Positions 1-7,574 of a DNA stretch of 39,125 nt are shown piece after piece; the stretch's first letter is position 1, and each line of letters starts with the position of its first letter. A model generated the notes under the pieces. It was not told where the DNA came from, did not search any database, and was given only the letters and a program-made list of their open reading frames with translations. The position numbers and the translations under genes were made by a program. Source of the stretch: Candidatus Rokuibacteriota bacterium (GTDB lineage Bacteria; Methylomirabilota; Methylomirabilia; Rokubacteriales; CSP1-6); assembly GCA_003220435.1 (NCBI GenBank), contig QHSL01000034.1, forward strand, positions 1 to 39,125. Reading direction: 5' to 3'.

Positions 1-528
1 CCAGCTCGACGCAGTCGCGAGCGTGCCATAGAAAGCCATGAAGTCCGGGAAGGGCTCGTGGAGATGGAAGCGCACGCGGTGGGCGTCGACGATCTCGATG
101 TCGCGCACCTTCTCCTTGAGGACCCGCGAGCTCTTGGCGCGCAGGAAGCTGAACTTCACGTCCTCGGCGGTGAACGGGTCCCCGTTGTGGAACTTCACGC
201 CCTGGCGCAGCTTGAAGTCGTAGGTCTTCTGATCGGGGCTGAGCGTCCACGACTCGGCCAGGCTGGGCGTCATGATGTTGCCGGGCATCGGCTTCACCAG
301 CGCGTCGTGGAGCGCGTACTGGATCCAGAACGGGGTGATGAAGCCCATCACCTCTCCCGGGTCGAGCCACGCCGGCGCGACCGTCACGTACAGCGCCCAG
401 CGCATCTCGCCTTCCGGCTTCGGCTGCGCGTCGGCTCGATCGGCGAGGGCGACGCCGAGCGCGGCGCACACGAGCAGAACGGGCACCGCCACGGTGAACG
501 TGCGGGCAAGGGTCCGCGTGATGTCCAA
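1..528 (-). CDS. Family-5 ABC solute-binding protein, 5' part (cut by window edge)
   Basis: Secreted binding protein of the peptide/oligomer (SBP_bac_5) type, expected to deliver ligand to an ABC importer. Only the first 176 codons are present; the gene runs off the left edge. I chose TTG at 528 because GGAGG lies about 9 bases upstream and no ATG or GTG fits. The N-terminus has a hydrophobic signal segment, then a mature start with RWALYVTVAPAWLDPGE, then ALHDALVKPMPGN, PSLAESW, VKFHNGDPFTAEDVKFSF and FPDFMAFYGT. These blocks match, almost in register, the two complete paralogues at 35144-36691 and 36712-38244, so this is a third copy of the same subfamily. It is the last visible gene of the trmI-ppiD-greA run and follows a CoA-transferase by 28 bp. 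Family assignment is secure; the ligand is unknown. Confidence 0.88.
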   Translation of the reverse strand, partial: MDITRTLARTFTVAVPVLLVCAALGVALADRADAQPKPEGEMRWALYVTVAPAWLDPGEVMGFITPFWIQYALHDALVKPMPGNIMTPSLAESWTLSPDQKTYDFKLRQGVKFHNGDPFTAEDVKFSFLRAKSSRVLKEKVRDIEIVDAHRVRFHLHEPFPDFMAFYGTLATASSW

Positions 529-556
529 GGTGCGTTCCTCCGTCAGGAGCGAAGCG

Positions 557-1723
557 TCAGACGACGGCCTCCTTGCGGAGGACGCCGATCTCGTCAGTGG
601 AATAGCCCAGCTCGCGCAGGATCTCGTCGGTGTGCTCGCCGTGGATGGGCGCGGCGCGGCGGATCGCCCCCGGCGTGCGGGAGAGCGTGGCCGGCAGGCC
701 CTGGACGAGCATCTCGCCCCGCTCGGGATGGCGCACGGGCTGCGCCAGCCCGTTGTGCTTCACCTGGGGATCCTCGAACACCTGCTGGATGTTGTAGATC
801 GGCCCGGTGGGTACGCTCGCCTTGTTGAGGATCTCGATCCACGCGGCGCTCGTCTTCTTCACGAGCACGCGGTCGAGCTCGGCGTTCATCTGCTTGCGGT
901 TCTTGGACCGGTCGCCGAGCGTCTTGAACCGCGGATCGTCGATCAGCTCGGGAGCGCCGATCGCGGTGCAGAGCCGCCGGTACATGGTCTGTCCGGAGGC
1001 GGCGATATTGATGTGGCCGTCGGACGTCGTGAAGACACCGGTCGGGATGCCGGTCGGGTGATCGTTGCCCGCCTGCGGCGCGATCTCGCCGTCGACGAGC
1101 CAGCGCGCCGCCTGGAAGTCGAGCATCGTCACCATCGCCTGCAGGAGCGACGTGTGAACCCACTGGCCCTGGCCCGACCGCTCGCGCTCGAGCAGCGCGA
1201 CCAGGATGCCCTGGGCGAGGAAGAGCCCCGCCGTGAGGTCGGCCACCGGGATGCCGACCCGCACCGGCCCCTGACCGGGCAGCCCGGTGATCGACATGAG
1301 CCCGCCCATGCCCTGGGCGATCTGGTCGTAGCCCGGCCGCTCGGCGTAGGGGCCCGTCTGGCCGAAGCCCGAGATCGAGCCGTAGACCACGCGCGGGTTG
1401 ACCTTCGAGAGCGCCTCGTAGTCGATCCCCAGCCGCTTCTTCACGTCCGGCCGGAAGTTCTCGATGACGACGTCGGCGCGCGCCGCCAGCTTCTTGATGA
1501 CCTCCACGCCGCGCGGGTGCTTGAGATCGAGCGTCATCGAGCGCTTGTTCCGGTGCAGGTTGAGGAAGTCGAACCCGAGCGCGGTCGAATCGCCCTCGAT
1601 CTCCTCGCGCGCCTCGATCTTGATGACGTTCGCTCCCATGTCGGCGAGCTGGCGGACGGCGGTCGGGCCAGAGCGGGCGCGGGCGAGGTCGATGACCGTG
1701 AACCCTTCGAGCGGTAGTGGCAT
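557..1723 (-). CDS. CaiB/BaiF-family (class III) CoA-transferase
   Basis: Transfers coenzyme A between an acyl-CoA and a free carboxylic acid in the cytoplasm. The protein is 388 residues, normal for the formyl-CoA transferase/CaiB family. Visible family blocks are the N-terminal LEGFTVIDLARARSGP, ANVIKIE, the NKRSMTLDLK block, ADVVIENFRPDV, YGSISGFGQTGPYAERPGYD and PVADLTAGLFLAQGILVALL; the Asp in VADLTAG aligns with the catalytic Asp that forms the aspartyl-CoA thioester. The start is ATG at 1723, preceded by GGAGAG; this codon overlaps the TGA of the upstream hydrolase (TGATG), indicating translational coupling. A longer in-frame extension to 1786 exists but lies inside the hydrolase gene. 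Substrate cannot be told from sequence; pairing with a hydrolase and a binding protein suggests use of an imported organic acid. Confidence 0.93.
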   Translation of the reverse strand: MPLPLEGFTVIDLARARSGPTAVRQLADMGANVIKIEAREEIEGDSTALGFDFLNLHRNKRSMTLDLKHPRGVEVIKKLAARADVVIENFRPDVKKRLGIDYEALSKVNPRVVYGSISGFGQTGPYAERPGYDQIAQGMGGLMSITGLPGQGPVRVGIPVADLTAGLFLAQGILVALLERERSGQGQWVHTSLLQAMVTMLDFQAARWLVDGEIAPQAGNDHPTGIPTGVFTTSDGHINIAASGQTMYRRLCTAIGAPELIDDPRFKTLGDRSKNRKQMNAELDRVLVKKTSAAWIEILNKASVPTGPIYNIQQVFEDPQVKHNGLAQPVRHPERGEMLVQGLPATLSRTPGAIRRAAPIHGEHTDEILRELGYSTDEIGVLRKEAVV

Positions 1724-2610
1724 CAGTGTCTCTCCGCGGGAAGAATGGCCGAGCCCGTCTGCGACGCGGGATTGCGCCGCGGCCATTTGCCGGCGTCCAC
1801 CGCCGTGAGGAAATCGAGCACGGCGCGGTTGAACGCCTCGGGCTCCTCGAGGTTGATCGCGTGGCCCGACTTCGGCAGCACCACCAGCCCCGACGTCGGG
1901 ATCTTGCGCTTCATGAAGATCGCCGGCTCGAGACAGGGATCGTCCTCGTCACCGGTCATGATCAGGGTCGGCACCTCGAGCTTCGCCAGCCGATCGCCCA
2001 GGTCCATGATCGACGGGCGCCGGAGCTGGACGCCGCGCTGGGTGAGGGCGTGACCGCGCGCCGAGCCTTCCGCGAGCTGCCGGTGGAACTCGCGCCAGCT
2101 GTGCGGATCCTTGTCCATGAGCTGGACACGGGTCGGCCCCTTGGCGTAGAAGTCGGCGGTCTTCGCCATGCCGTCGTCCTCGAAGCGCTTCACCACGGCT
2201 TCCGAGTCGCGCAGGAACTTCTCCCGCTCGCCGGACGCGCTGCCGTAGCCGGCGCCGGCGACCACGAGCGAGAGCGCGCGATCCGGGTGCTTGAGGCCGA
2301 AGTGGAGCGTCGCGTAGCCGCCCATCGAGAGGCCGCAGACGTGAGCCTTGGCAATCTTCAGCGCGTCGAGCACGCCCCGGATGTCCTCGGCGGCACGATC
2401 TTGCGAGTAGGCCTCGGCGCCTTCGGGCACGTCGGACGGCGGATAGCCGCGCGCGTTGAAGGCGATCGTCCGGTAGCGACGCGAGAAGAACCGCACTTGC
2501 GGATGCCAGCTGCGGTAGTCGCCCGCGAACTCGTGGACGAAAACGAGCGGCTGTCCCGCGCCTTCCTCCTCGTAGTACAGATTGACGGCGTCGACTCGCG
2601 CGGTCGGCAC
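1723..2610 (-). CDS. Alpha/beta-fold hydrolase
   Basis: Cytoplasmic single-domain alpha/beta hydrolase of 295 residues; the reaction is ester, lactone or C-C bond hydrolysis but the substrate is unknown. The likely triad is Ser95 in the nucleophile elbow GLSMGG, Asp221 in TGDEDD and His250 in SGHAINLEEP. The oxyanion-side motif FVHEFAGDYRSW and the NARGYPPSD turn resemble 3-oxoadipate enol-lactonase and haloperoxidase-like relatives, but with a Glu after His (HEFAG) instead of the usual HGF/HGW. The start is GTG at 2610 with GAGAG about 7 bases upstream, 9 bp after the greA stop. Its stop overlaps the CoA-transferase start. The two adjacent genes probably act on the same carboxylate, which is inference. 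Confidence 0.9.
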   Translation of the reverse strand: MPTARVDAVNLYYEEEGAGQPLVFVHEFAGDYRSWHPQVRFFSRRYRTIAFNARGYPPSDVPEGAEAYSQDRAAEDIRGVLDALKIAKAHVCGLSMGGYATLHFGLKHPDRALSLVVAGAGYGSASGEREKFLRDSEAVVKRFEDDGMAKTADFYAKGPTRVQLMDKDPHSWREFHRQLAEGSARGHALTQRGVQLRRPSIMDLGDRLAKLEVPTLIMTGDEDDPCLEPAIFMKRKIPTSGLVVLPKSGHAINLEEPEAFNRAVLDFLTAVDAGKWPRRNPASQTGSAILPAERH

Positions 2611-2619
2611 GCTAGGCTC

Positions 2620-3102
2620 TCATTCCGTCCAGCCGAAGTTCGCCTTGACGATGTCGAACGTCTTCTTGCCGGCGGGCAGCTGCGCCGTCACCCGGTCGCC
2701 CACGCTCTTGCCGATGAGCGTGCGGGCCAGCGGCGCCAGCACGGAGATGCGGCCCCTGGCCGGGTCCGCCTCGTCGGAGCCCACGATCTGATAGCGGATC
2801 TCCTTGCCGCCCTCTTCCTCCAGCAGCACCGTCGAGCCGAACGTGACGCGGTCGCCCGACGTCGGCGGCTCGATGACCTCGGCGTTCCCGACCTTCACCT
2901 CGAGCTCCGCGATGCGCCCCTCGACGAAGCTCTGCTTTTCACGCGCGGCGTGGTACTCGGCGTTCTCGGAGAGGTCGCCGTGGGCGCGCGCTTCGGCGAT
3001 CGCCTTGGTGATGGCGTGCCGGTCGACGCGCTTGAGCCGATCGAGCTCGTCGCGCAGCTTCTCGAAGCCGGGGCGTGTCATCGGTGTCCGCTGGACGGAC
3101 AT
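2620..3102 (-). CDS. greA: Transcription elongation factor GreA
   Basis: Binds RNA polymerase in the secondary channel and stimulates cleavage of backtracked RNA so that elongation can resume. The 160-residue length matches E. coli GreA (158). The N-terminal coiled coil contains the tip motif [20 protein letters not shown], with acidic tip residues Asp43 and Glu46 equivalent to E. coli Asp41 and Glu44. The C-terminal FKBP-like domain has the [10 protein letters not shown] block and ends SPVG-like with [12 protein letters not shown]. The ATG at 3102 gives the family's usual short extension before the second Met (Met8). It lies 41 bp downstream of ppiD and 9 bp upstream of the hydrolase, so it is in the middle of an operon rather than a stand-alone gene. 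Confidence 0.97.
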   Translation of the reverse strand: MSVQRTPMTRPGFEKLRDELDRLKRVDRHAITKAIAEARAHGDLSENAEYHAAREKQSFVEGRIAELEVKVGNAEVIEPPTSGDRVTFGSTVLLEEEGGKEIRYQIVGSDEADPARGRISVLAPLARTLIGKSVGDRVTAQLPAGKKTFDIVKANFGWTE

Positions 3103-3143
3103 GGCCCTAACCTTAGCACGAGCCCGAGAGCGGCAGCCCGGGC

Positions 3144-5039
3144 TCAGCCCCTCCGCGACGCGGGCAGGTGCGTCTCGATCTTCGCGTTGGTGCGTGCGCC
3201 GGCGAGCCAGGACTCCCAGGCGAGGCTCTGCTTCTGGGCGAGGATCTCCTTCTGGATCTTGTCGCGCTCCGCCTGGAGACCACCCATGTCGGGCAGCACG
3301 CGCTCCAGCACCTTGAGCACGTAGTAGCCCTGCTGCGCCTTGACCGGGGCGCTCAGCTGGCCGGCCGGCGTCTGGAGCGCCGCCAGCATCGCGTCGCCCG
3401 GCAGCCGGTCGGCCGGCTTCGCGCGCGAGAAGCGCGGGGTCTCGCCGGCGGTGGCGCCGGCCTTCTTCGCGGCGGCGCCGAAGTCGCCCGCTTGCGCGTC
3501 GGTGGCGAGCTGCTTGGCCCGCTCCAGGGCCGTCGTCTCTGCTTTCTGCCGCTTCAACGAGGCCGCGACCTTGTCCTTGACCTCGGCGAGCGGTGGCACA
3601 CCGGCGGGAATGGCCTCTACGCTCCTGAGCACGATCAGCCCGACGGGCGTTGCCACGGGTGCGGAGGTGCCGCCTATGGACAGCCCGAACGCCGCCTCCT
3701 CGAGCGGATCCGGTGCGGCGAGCCCGGCCACACGGTCGACGCGGGCCATCGTCGTCTCGATCGGATGGAGGCCGAGCTTCTTCGCCTCGGCCACGAAATC
3801 CTTGGCGGCCTGGAGCGGCGGCCGGATTTGCTCGGCCTTCGCCTTCGCCGCCCGGTCGGCGGCCTCGGTCGACAGCCGGCTCTTGATGGACGGAGCGACC
3901 TCCTTCAGCGCCTTGCGCCCGCCCGCCTTGACCTCGAACACCTTGATCGCGTGGAAGCCGAACGGCGTGCGCACGGGCTCGGGCGACACTTCGTCCTTCT
4001 TCAAGGCGAACAGCGCCTGCTCGAACTGTGGCACCACCTCGCCCCTGCCCACGAAGCCGAGGTCGCCGCCCCGCTGCGCCGATCCGGGATCGTCCGAGAG
4101 CTCCTTCGCGAGCTTGGCGAAGTCCTCGCCGCCCTTGGCCCGCCGGATGGCGTCGGCAATCTTGGCGCGCGCCTTGTCCTCCGCCTCGCTTCCGCCGGTC
4201 TCGGGGACGCGGGCGAGGATGTGAGAGGCGCGCGCCTGTCGCGGATTCTCGAACTCCGTCAGGTGCTCGGTGTAGTACTTCTCGACTTCGGCGTCGCTCG
4301 GCGGCGTCACGAAGTCCCGCGCGCTCACGGTGACGTACTGGACGCGGCGCCGGTCCGGCTGACGGAACTCATCGGGGTGCTGGGCGAGGTACGCGGCGAT
4401 CTCCTCGTCGGTGGCGCCGGTGGCGGTCACGATCGGCGGCAGCTCGATCAGCGCCCAGGCGACGCGCACTTCCTCGCGCTTCAGGCGGAACGCCTGCTCG
4501 AGCTCGGTCTCCGACACCTTCACGCCGCTCCGCACCGCGGATTCGACCTTCGCGCGCGTCAGCTCGCGGCGGATCTCGCCCTCGAACCCGGCGGCGGTGA
4601 AGCCGCGCCGCTTGAGGGCCTCCTGGTAGCGCTTGAGCGCGAAGCGCCCGTTTTCCTGGAACGCCGGAATCGCGTGGATGCGCGCGTTCAGCTCCTCGTC
4701 GGTGATGGCGAGCCCCTCGGCGCCGGCCCGCTGCACGATCAGGGCCTCCTGGACGAGATCGCCGACCACCTGCTGCGGCAGGCCGAGACGCTCGGCCATC
4801 TCCGCCGAGAACCGATCGCGGTACATCTGCGCGTACGCATCGAAGTACTGCTGATAGCGCCGCTGGTACCGCTCGATCGGGATGGCTTCGCCGTTCACCG
4901 TCGCGACCGTGTCGCGCGGGTCCCCGCCCCCGCGGGAGCCGGTCGCGCCGAAGACGAACAGCGAGGCCACGAACGCGGCGATCACGATCAGCAGGCCGAT
5001 CTGGAGCGCCTTCCGGTGCCGCCGCATCAGCGTGATCAT
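3144..5039 (-). CDS. ppiD: PpiD-like membrane-anchored peptidyl-prolyl isomerase/chaperone
   Basis: Periplasmic chaperone of the PpiD/SurA group, anchored to the inner membrane, which helps newly exported proteins fold. The 631 residues match PpiD (about 620). Order: short cytoplasmic N-terminus with basic residues, one membrane helix at about 13-31, a SurA-type N-terminal chaperone domain at about 40-170 (starts [19 protein letters not shown]), a parvulin rotamase domain at about 268-370 ([13 protein letters not shown] ... [23 protein letters not shown] ... [12 protein letters not shown]), then a C-terminal region including a second, degenerate parvulin-like segment. The start at ATG 5039 lacks a clear Shine-Dalgarno site; Met5 at 5027 is an alternative. 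It begins 12 bp after the trmI stop and is followed by greA. Confidence 0.93.
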   Translation of the reverse strand: MITLMRRHRKALQIGLLIVIAAFVASLFVFGATGSRGGGDPRDTVATVNGEAIPIERYQRRYQQYFDAYAQMYRDRFSAEMAERLGLPQQVVGDLVQEALIVQRAGAEGLAITDEELNARIHAIPAFQENGRFALKRYQEALKRRGFTAAGFEGEIRRELTRAKVESAVRSGVKVSETELEQAFRLKREEVRVAWALIELPPIVTATGATDEEIAAYLAQHPDEFRQPDRRRVQYVTVSARDFVTPPSDAEVEKYYTEHLTEFENPRQARASHILARVPETGGSEAEDKARAKIADAIRRAKGGEDFAKLAKELSDDPGSAQRGGDLGFVGRGEVVPQFEQALFALKKDEVSPEPVRTPFGFHAIKVFEVKAGGRKALKEVAPSIKSRLSTEAADRAAKAKAEQIRPPLQAAKDFVAEAKKLGLHPIETTMARVDRVAGLAAPDPLEEAAFGLSIGGTSAPVATPVGLIVLRSVEAIPAGVPPLAEVKDKVAASLKRQKAETTALERAKQLATDAQAGDFGAAAKKAGATAGETPRFSRAKPADRLPGDAMLAALQTPAGQLSAPVKAQQGYYVLKVLERVLPDMGGLQAERDKIQKEILAQKQSLAWESWLAGARTNAKIETHLPASRRG

Positions 5040-5051
5040 GCGGCGCCGCCG

Positions 5052-5891
5052 CTAGTCCTCGGGCTCGAGATGGCGCAGCCGCGCCGGCGGCGCGGCGCCC
5101 TCCTCGGGCACGACCCGCCGCGCGACCGTGATGAACCCGGTGTGGGCGACCATGCGGTGGAACGGGCGCACCGACTGACCCTCGATGTTCCACGGCCGAT
5201 AGAGCGTCTCGAACGTCTCGACCAGCGCCCACTGTCGCTCGCGCTGGAGGGCCTCGGCAATCTGCTGTGACTGGACGATGGTCGGCACGTAGCAAAGGAA
5301 GATCCCGCCAGGCCGCAGCACCGCCGCCACCAGGCTGGTCAGCCGCCACGGTTCCGGCAGGTCGAGCACCACGCGGTCGACCGGCTCCTCCTCGGGAAGG
5401 CCGTCCTCGACCGGACGAAGCCGCACGATGAGGTTCGCCACCTCGCCGAGGCGCATGTGGATGTTCGCCAGCGCGCGGCGCGCGAACTCATCCCGCTGCT
5501 CGTAGGTGATGACGCGACCCTCGGAGCCGACGACGCGCAGGAGCGCCAGCGTCAGGGCGCCCGAGCCGGTGCCGGCCTCGATCACGCGGCAGCCCGGATA
5601 GATGTCCGCCCAGAACAGGATCATCGCCAGGTCCTTGGGATAGATGACCTGGGCGCCACGCGGCATCTCGAGCACGTATTCGGCGAGCGACGGCCGCAGG
5701 GCCAGGTAGCGGAGACCCATAGAGCTCCGCACCCAGGTTCCTTCCGGCTGGCCGATGATCGCGTCGTGCGGCACCCAGCCGCGGTCGGAGTGGAAGGTCT
5801 CAGACTTGCGGAGAAAGATCAGGTGGCGCTTGCCGCGCTGGTCGATGAGCAGGACCTGCTCACCGTCTTGAAGCGGGAACCCGTCATTCAC
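5052..5891 (-). CDS. trmI: tRNA (adenine-N1)-methyltransferase, TrmI family
   Basis: S-adenosylmethionine-dependent enzyme that makes N1-methyladenosine (usually at position 58) in tRNA. From GTG 5891 it is 279 residues (T. thermophilus TrmI is about 255). The N-terminal beta domain has GEQVLLIDQRGKRHLIFL; the linker HDAIIGQPEGTWV is characteristic; the catalytic Rossmann domain has the SAM loop EAGTGSGALT at about 105-114, the acidic end of strand 2 in TYEQRDEFA, and VDRVVLDLPEPW. I favour GTG 5891 because similarity begins there; an in-frame ATG at 5996 would add 35 residues of low-complexity sequence with no family similarity. GTG 5891 has no good Shine-Dalgarno site but overlaps the stop of a 32-codon ORF by GTGA, so initiation may be coupled. 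It heads the ppiD-greA operon. Confidence 0.92.
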   Translation of the reverse strand: MNDGFPLQDGEQVLLIDQRGKRHLIFLRKSETFHSDRGWVPHDAIIGQPEGTWVRSSMGLRYLALRPSLAEYVLEMPRGAQVIYPKDLAMILFWADIYPGCRVIEAGTGSGALTLALLRVVGSEGRVITYEQRDEFARRALANIHMRLGEVANLIVRLRPVEDGLPEEEPVDRVVLDLPEPWRLTSLVAAVLRPGGIFLCYVPTIVQSQQIAEALQRERQWALVETFETLYRPWNIEGQSVRPFHRMVAHTGFITVARRVVPEEGAAPPARLRHLEPED

Positions 5892-5986
5892 CTGTCGTCG
5901 TGGGCTCGCGGAGCCGGGAGGAGCTGACTCGCCACGAACGCAACGAGCGCGACCGTGCTGTAGGCGGCCGGCTTGGAGTCCGCCAT
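5888..5986 (-). CDS. Possible 32-residue leader or membrane peptide coupled to trmI
   Basis: A 32-codon ORF from ATG 5986 ends in TGA that overlaps the trmI GTG start (GTGA), the same four-base coupling used by annotated genes in this window. The peptide has a charged start (MADSKPAAY), a hydrophobic stretch STVALVAFVASQLLPA and a short charged end, so it could be a single membrane segment or signal-like peptide. A -10-like TAACAT lies 9 bases before the ATG. No family is recognised. It may simply be a chance ORF in GC-rich leader sequence. Confidence 0.33.
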   Translation of the reverse strand: MADSKPAAYSTVALVAFVASQLLPAPRAHDDR

Positions 5987-6013
5987 AACGTCCCAATGTT
6001 ACACTACTCCGCG

Positions 6014-6106
6014 ATGCACGCAGCGCTCCGGCGCGTGACGACTTCGCTCTCCCTGCGCGATCCTGACGGCCACGAAGTCGAGCTCTACATCACGAAGCCA
6101 CGGTAG
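6014..6106 (+). pseudogene. C-terminal remnant of a VOC (glyoxalase/dioxygenase-fold) protein
   Basis: The translated segment reads LRRVTTSLSLRDPDGHEVELYITKPR and stops at TAG 6104-6106. The block LRDPDGHEVELY is the hallmark last strand of VOC-superfamily proteins (glyoxalase, extradiol dioxygenase, fosfomycin resistance), where the Glu of VEL/LEL is the final metal ligand. VOC proteins are 120-300 residues; only about 25 family-like residues remain, with no VOC sequence upstream before the divergent trmI leader. It is therefore a 3' fragment. Its TAG overlaps the GTG start of the deaminase by one base (TAGTG), a relic of an old operon with that gene. Confidence 0.6.
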
Positions 6107-6705
6107 TGGAGGCCGCGGGACCGCAGCTCGTCATCGACGTCCCCGCGTGGGTCGACGCGGTGACCGCGTCCGGGGCGACCTATGCCACCGACGAGCAGAA
6201 AATGGCGCTCGCCATCCGGCTGGCGCGCGAGAACGTCCACCGGCGCGCCGGCGGGCCCTTCGGCGCCGCGGTGTTCGAGACCGCGTCCGGTCGCGTCGTC
6301 GCGGCGGGCGTCAACAGCGTCGTCCGCCGCCAGAACTCCGTCCTGCACGCCGAGATCGTGGCGCTGATGCTCGCGCAGCAGCGCGTCGGATCGTTCACCC
6401 TGCGGGGGCCGGGCCTGCCGGCGCACGAGCTGGTCACCAGCTGTGAGCCGTGCGCGATGTGCCTCGGTGCGACGCTCTGGAGCGGCGTGAGCCGGCTCGT
6501 GATCGCGGCGACACGCGAGGATGCGATGGCGGTGGGCTTCGAGGAGGGCCCGGTGTTCCCCGAGTCGTACGCGTACATCGCCGAGCGTGGCGTCACCACG
6601 GTGTGGGGTGTACGGCGGGCTGAGGCGGCGAGCCTGCTGCGGGGATATCGCGACGGCGGTGGCGCCATCTACAACGCCGTCCCGCCGCCGGGGCGGGCGG
6701 GCTAG
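6106..6705 (+). CDS. Nucleoside/guanine deaminase (CDA fold)
   Basis: Zinc-dependent cytidine-deaminase-fold enzyme, closest in motif pattern to guanine deaminase GuaD (guanine to xanthine). The protein is 199 residues from GTG 6106. Visible features: AIRLARENVHRRAGGPFGAAVFE (family start), zinc ligand His81 and catalytic Glu83 in the HAE motif, and zinc ligands Cys116 and Cys119 in SCEPCAMCLGATLWSGV. ATREDAMAVGFEEGP corresponds to the GuaD TREDA..GFDD block. The N-terminus before residue 30 has no counterpart in short GuaD proteins, so a later start is possible, although no better codon is visible. It is convergent with the response regulator gene, and the two TAG stops share the four bases CTAG. 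The upstream VOC fragment means its original promoter may be lost. Confidence 0.85.
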   Translation: MEAAGPQLVIDVPAWVDAVTASGATYATDEQKMALAIRLARENVHRRAGGPFGAAVFETASGRVVAAGVNSVVRRQNSVLHAEIVALMLAQQRVGSFTLRGPGLPAHELVTSCEPCAMCLGATLWSGVSRLVIAATREDAMAVGFEEGPVFPESYAYIAERGVTTVWGVRRAEAASLLRGYRDGGGAIYNAVPPPGRAG

Positions 6706-7499
6706 CTCCCTTCGAGCCGCCTCATCGCGAGCGCCGTCTCGATGGCCCGCGAGAGGCTCGAGATCTCGAACGGCTTGGTGACGTAGTCGTGCGCGCCGAA
6801 CGCGAGTGATCGCTTCAGCACGTCGAGGTTGGCGCTGCCGCTGATCATGATGACCTTGGTGTTGGGCGCGACGGCGACGATCGTCGGCAGCGCGCCGACT
6901 CCGCTGAGCCCGGGCATGTAGACGTCGAGCAGCACCACGTCCGGCGCGTCGGCGATGACCGCGCGCACCGCCTCGGTGCCGTCGGCCGCCGTCTTCGTGG
7001 TGTAGCCCAGCGAGTTCAGTACGTCCTCGAGCATCTGGCGCACCTCGGGGTTGTCGTCCGCGACGAGGATGCGCCCGGTCGGCGCGGCGGCGGGCTTGGC
7101 GGGTGCCGGCCCCGGCCGGGGCGGCGGTGGCGCTGGCGAGGCCGCGGCCGGCGTGGGGCCGGTCAGCGCGGCCACGAGCGCCGCGATCGTCACCGGCTTC
7201 GTGAACACGGCGGCGGCGCCCGACGCGGTTGCCTGACGATGGAGCTCGGGATCGTCCGTCCCGGTCACCACCAGCACACGGATGCCAGGATTGAAGTCGT
7301 GGATGCGCTTGAGCGCTTCGACGCCGCCGAGTCGCGGCATCATGAGGTCGAGTACCACCGCGTCGGGTCGGTCGCGCTTGACGTACAGCAGGGCCTCGAG
7401 TCCGTTCGATGCCTCGAGCACGTCGAGGCCCTCCATGCGGAAGGACTCCGCGAGCACGTCCCGGACCTCCGGGTCGTCGTCGGCGATCAGCACGCGCAT
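6702..7499 (-). CDS. Tandem receiver-domain response regulator without output domain
   Basis: A 265-residue protein with two complete CheY-like receiver domains joined by a Pro/Ala-rich linker. Domain 1 is about 1-115, with acidic pocket DDD at 7-9, phospho-acceptor Asp51 (VVLDLMMP), Thr79 and Lys101 (FTKP). The linker is about 116-141. Domain 2 is about 142-262, with ADDN at 147-150, phospho-acceptor Asp192 (VLLDVYMP), Ser in MISGS and Lys in VTKPF. Both have all residues for phosphorylation and there is no DNA-binding or enzymatic output domain, so it probably acts through protein contact or as a phosphate sink. No histidine kinase is in the window. The start is ATG 7499. A 75-bp gap separates it from the upstream acyl-CoA dehydrogenase gene. 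Confidence 0.92.
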   Translation of the reverse strand: MRVLIADDDPEVRDVLAESFRMEGLDVLEASNGLEALLYVKRDRPDAVVLDLMMPRLGGVEALKRIHDFNPGIRVLVVTGTDDPELHRQATASGAAAVFTKPVTIAALVAALTGPTPAAASPAPPPPRPGPAPAKPAAAPTGRILVADDNPEVRQMLEDVLNSLGYTTKTAADGTEAVRAVIADAPDVVLLDVYMPGLSGVGALPTIVAVAPNTKVIMISGSANLDVLKRSLAFGAHDYVTKPFEISSLSRAIETALAMRRLEGS

Positions 7500-7574
7500 G
7501 GAAAACCCTCCCGGGGTGTCACCGCCCGGATCCTCGAGCGGCCCCGTGCCTCGTCGTTCGCCCGACGAGCCGGG

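Noticed and set aside
272-1717. Long open frame antisense to the CoA-transferase gene
   Set aside because: Arg/Ala/Pro-rich shadow translation with no family motif, caused by GC-rich codons.
3168-5270. 700-residue open frame antisense to ppiD and trmI
   Set aside because: Low-complexity Leu/Arg/Gly translation; the minus-strand genes have clear domains.
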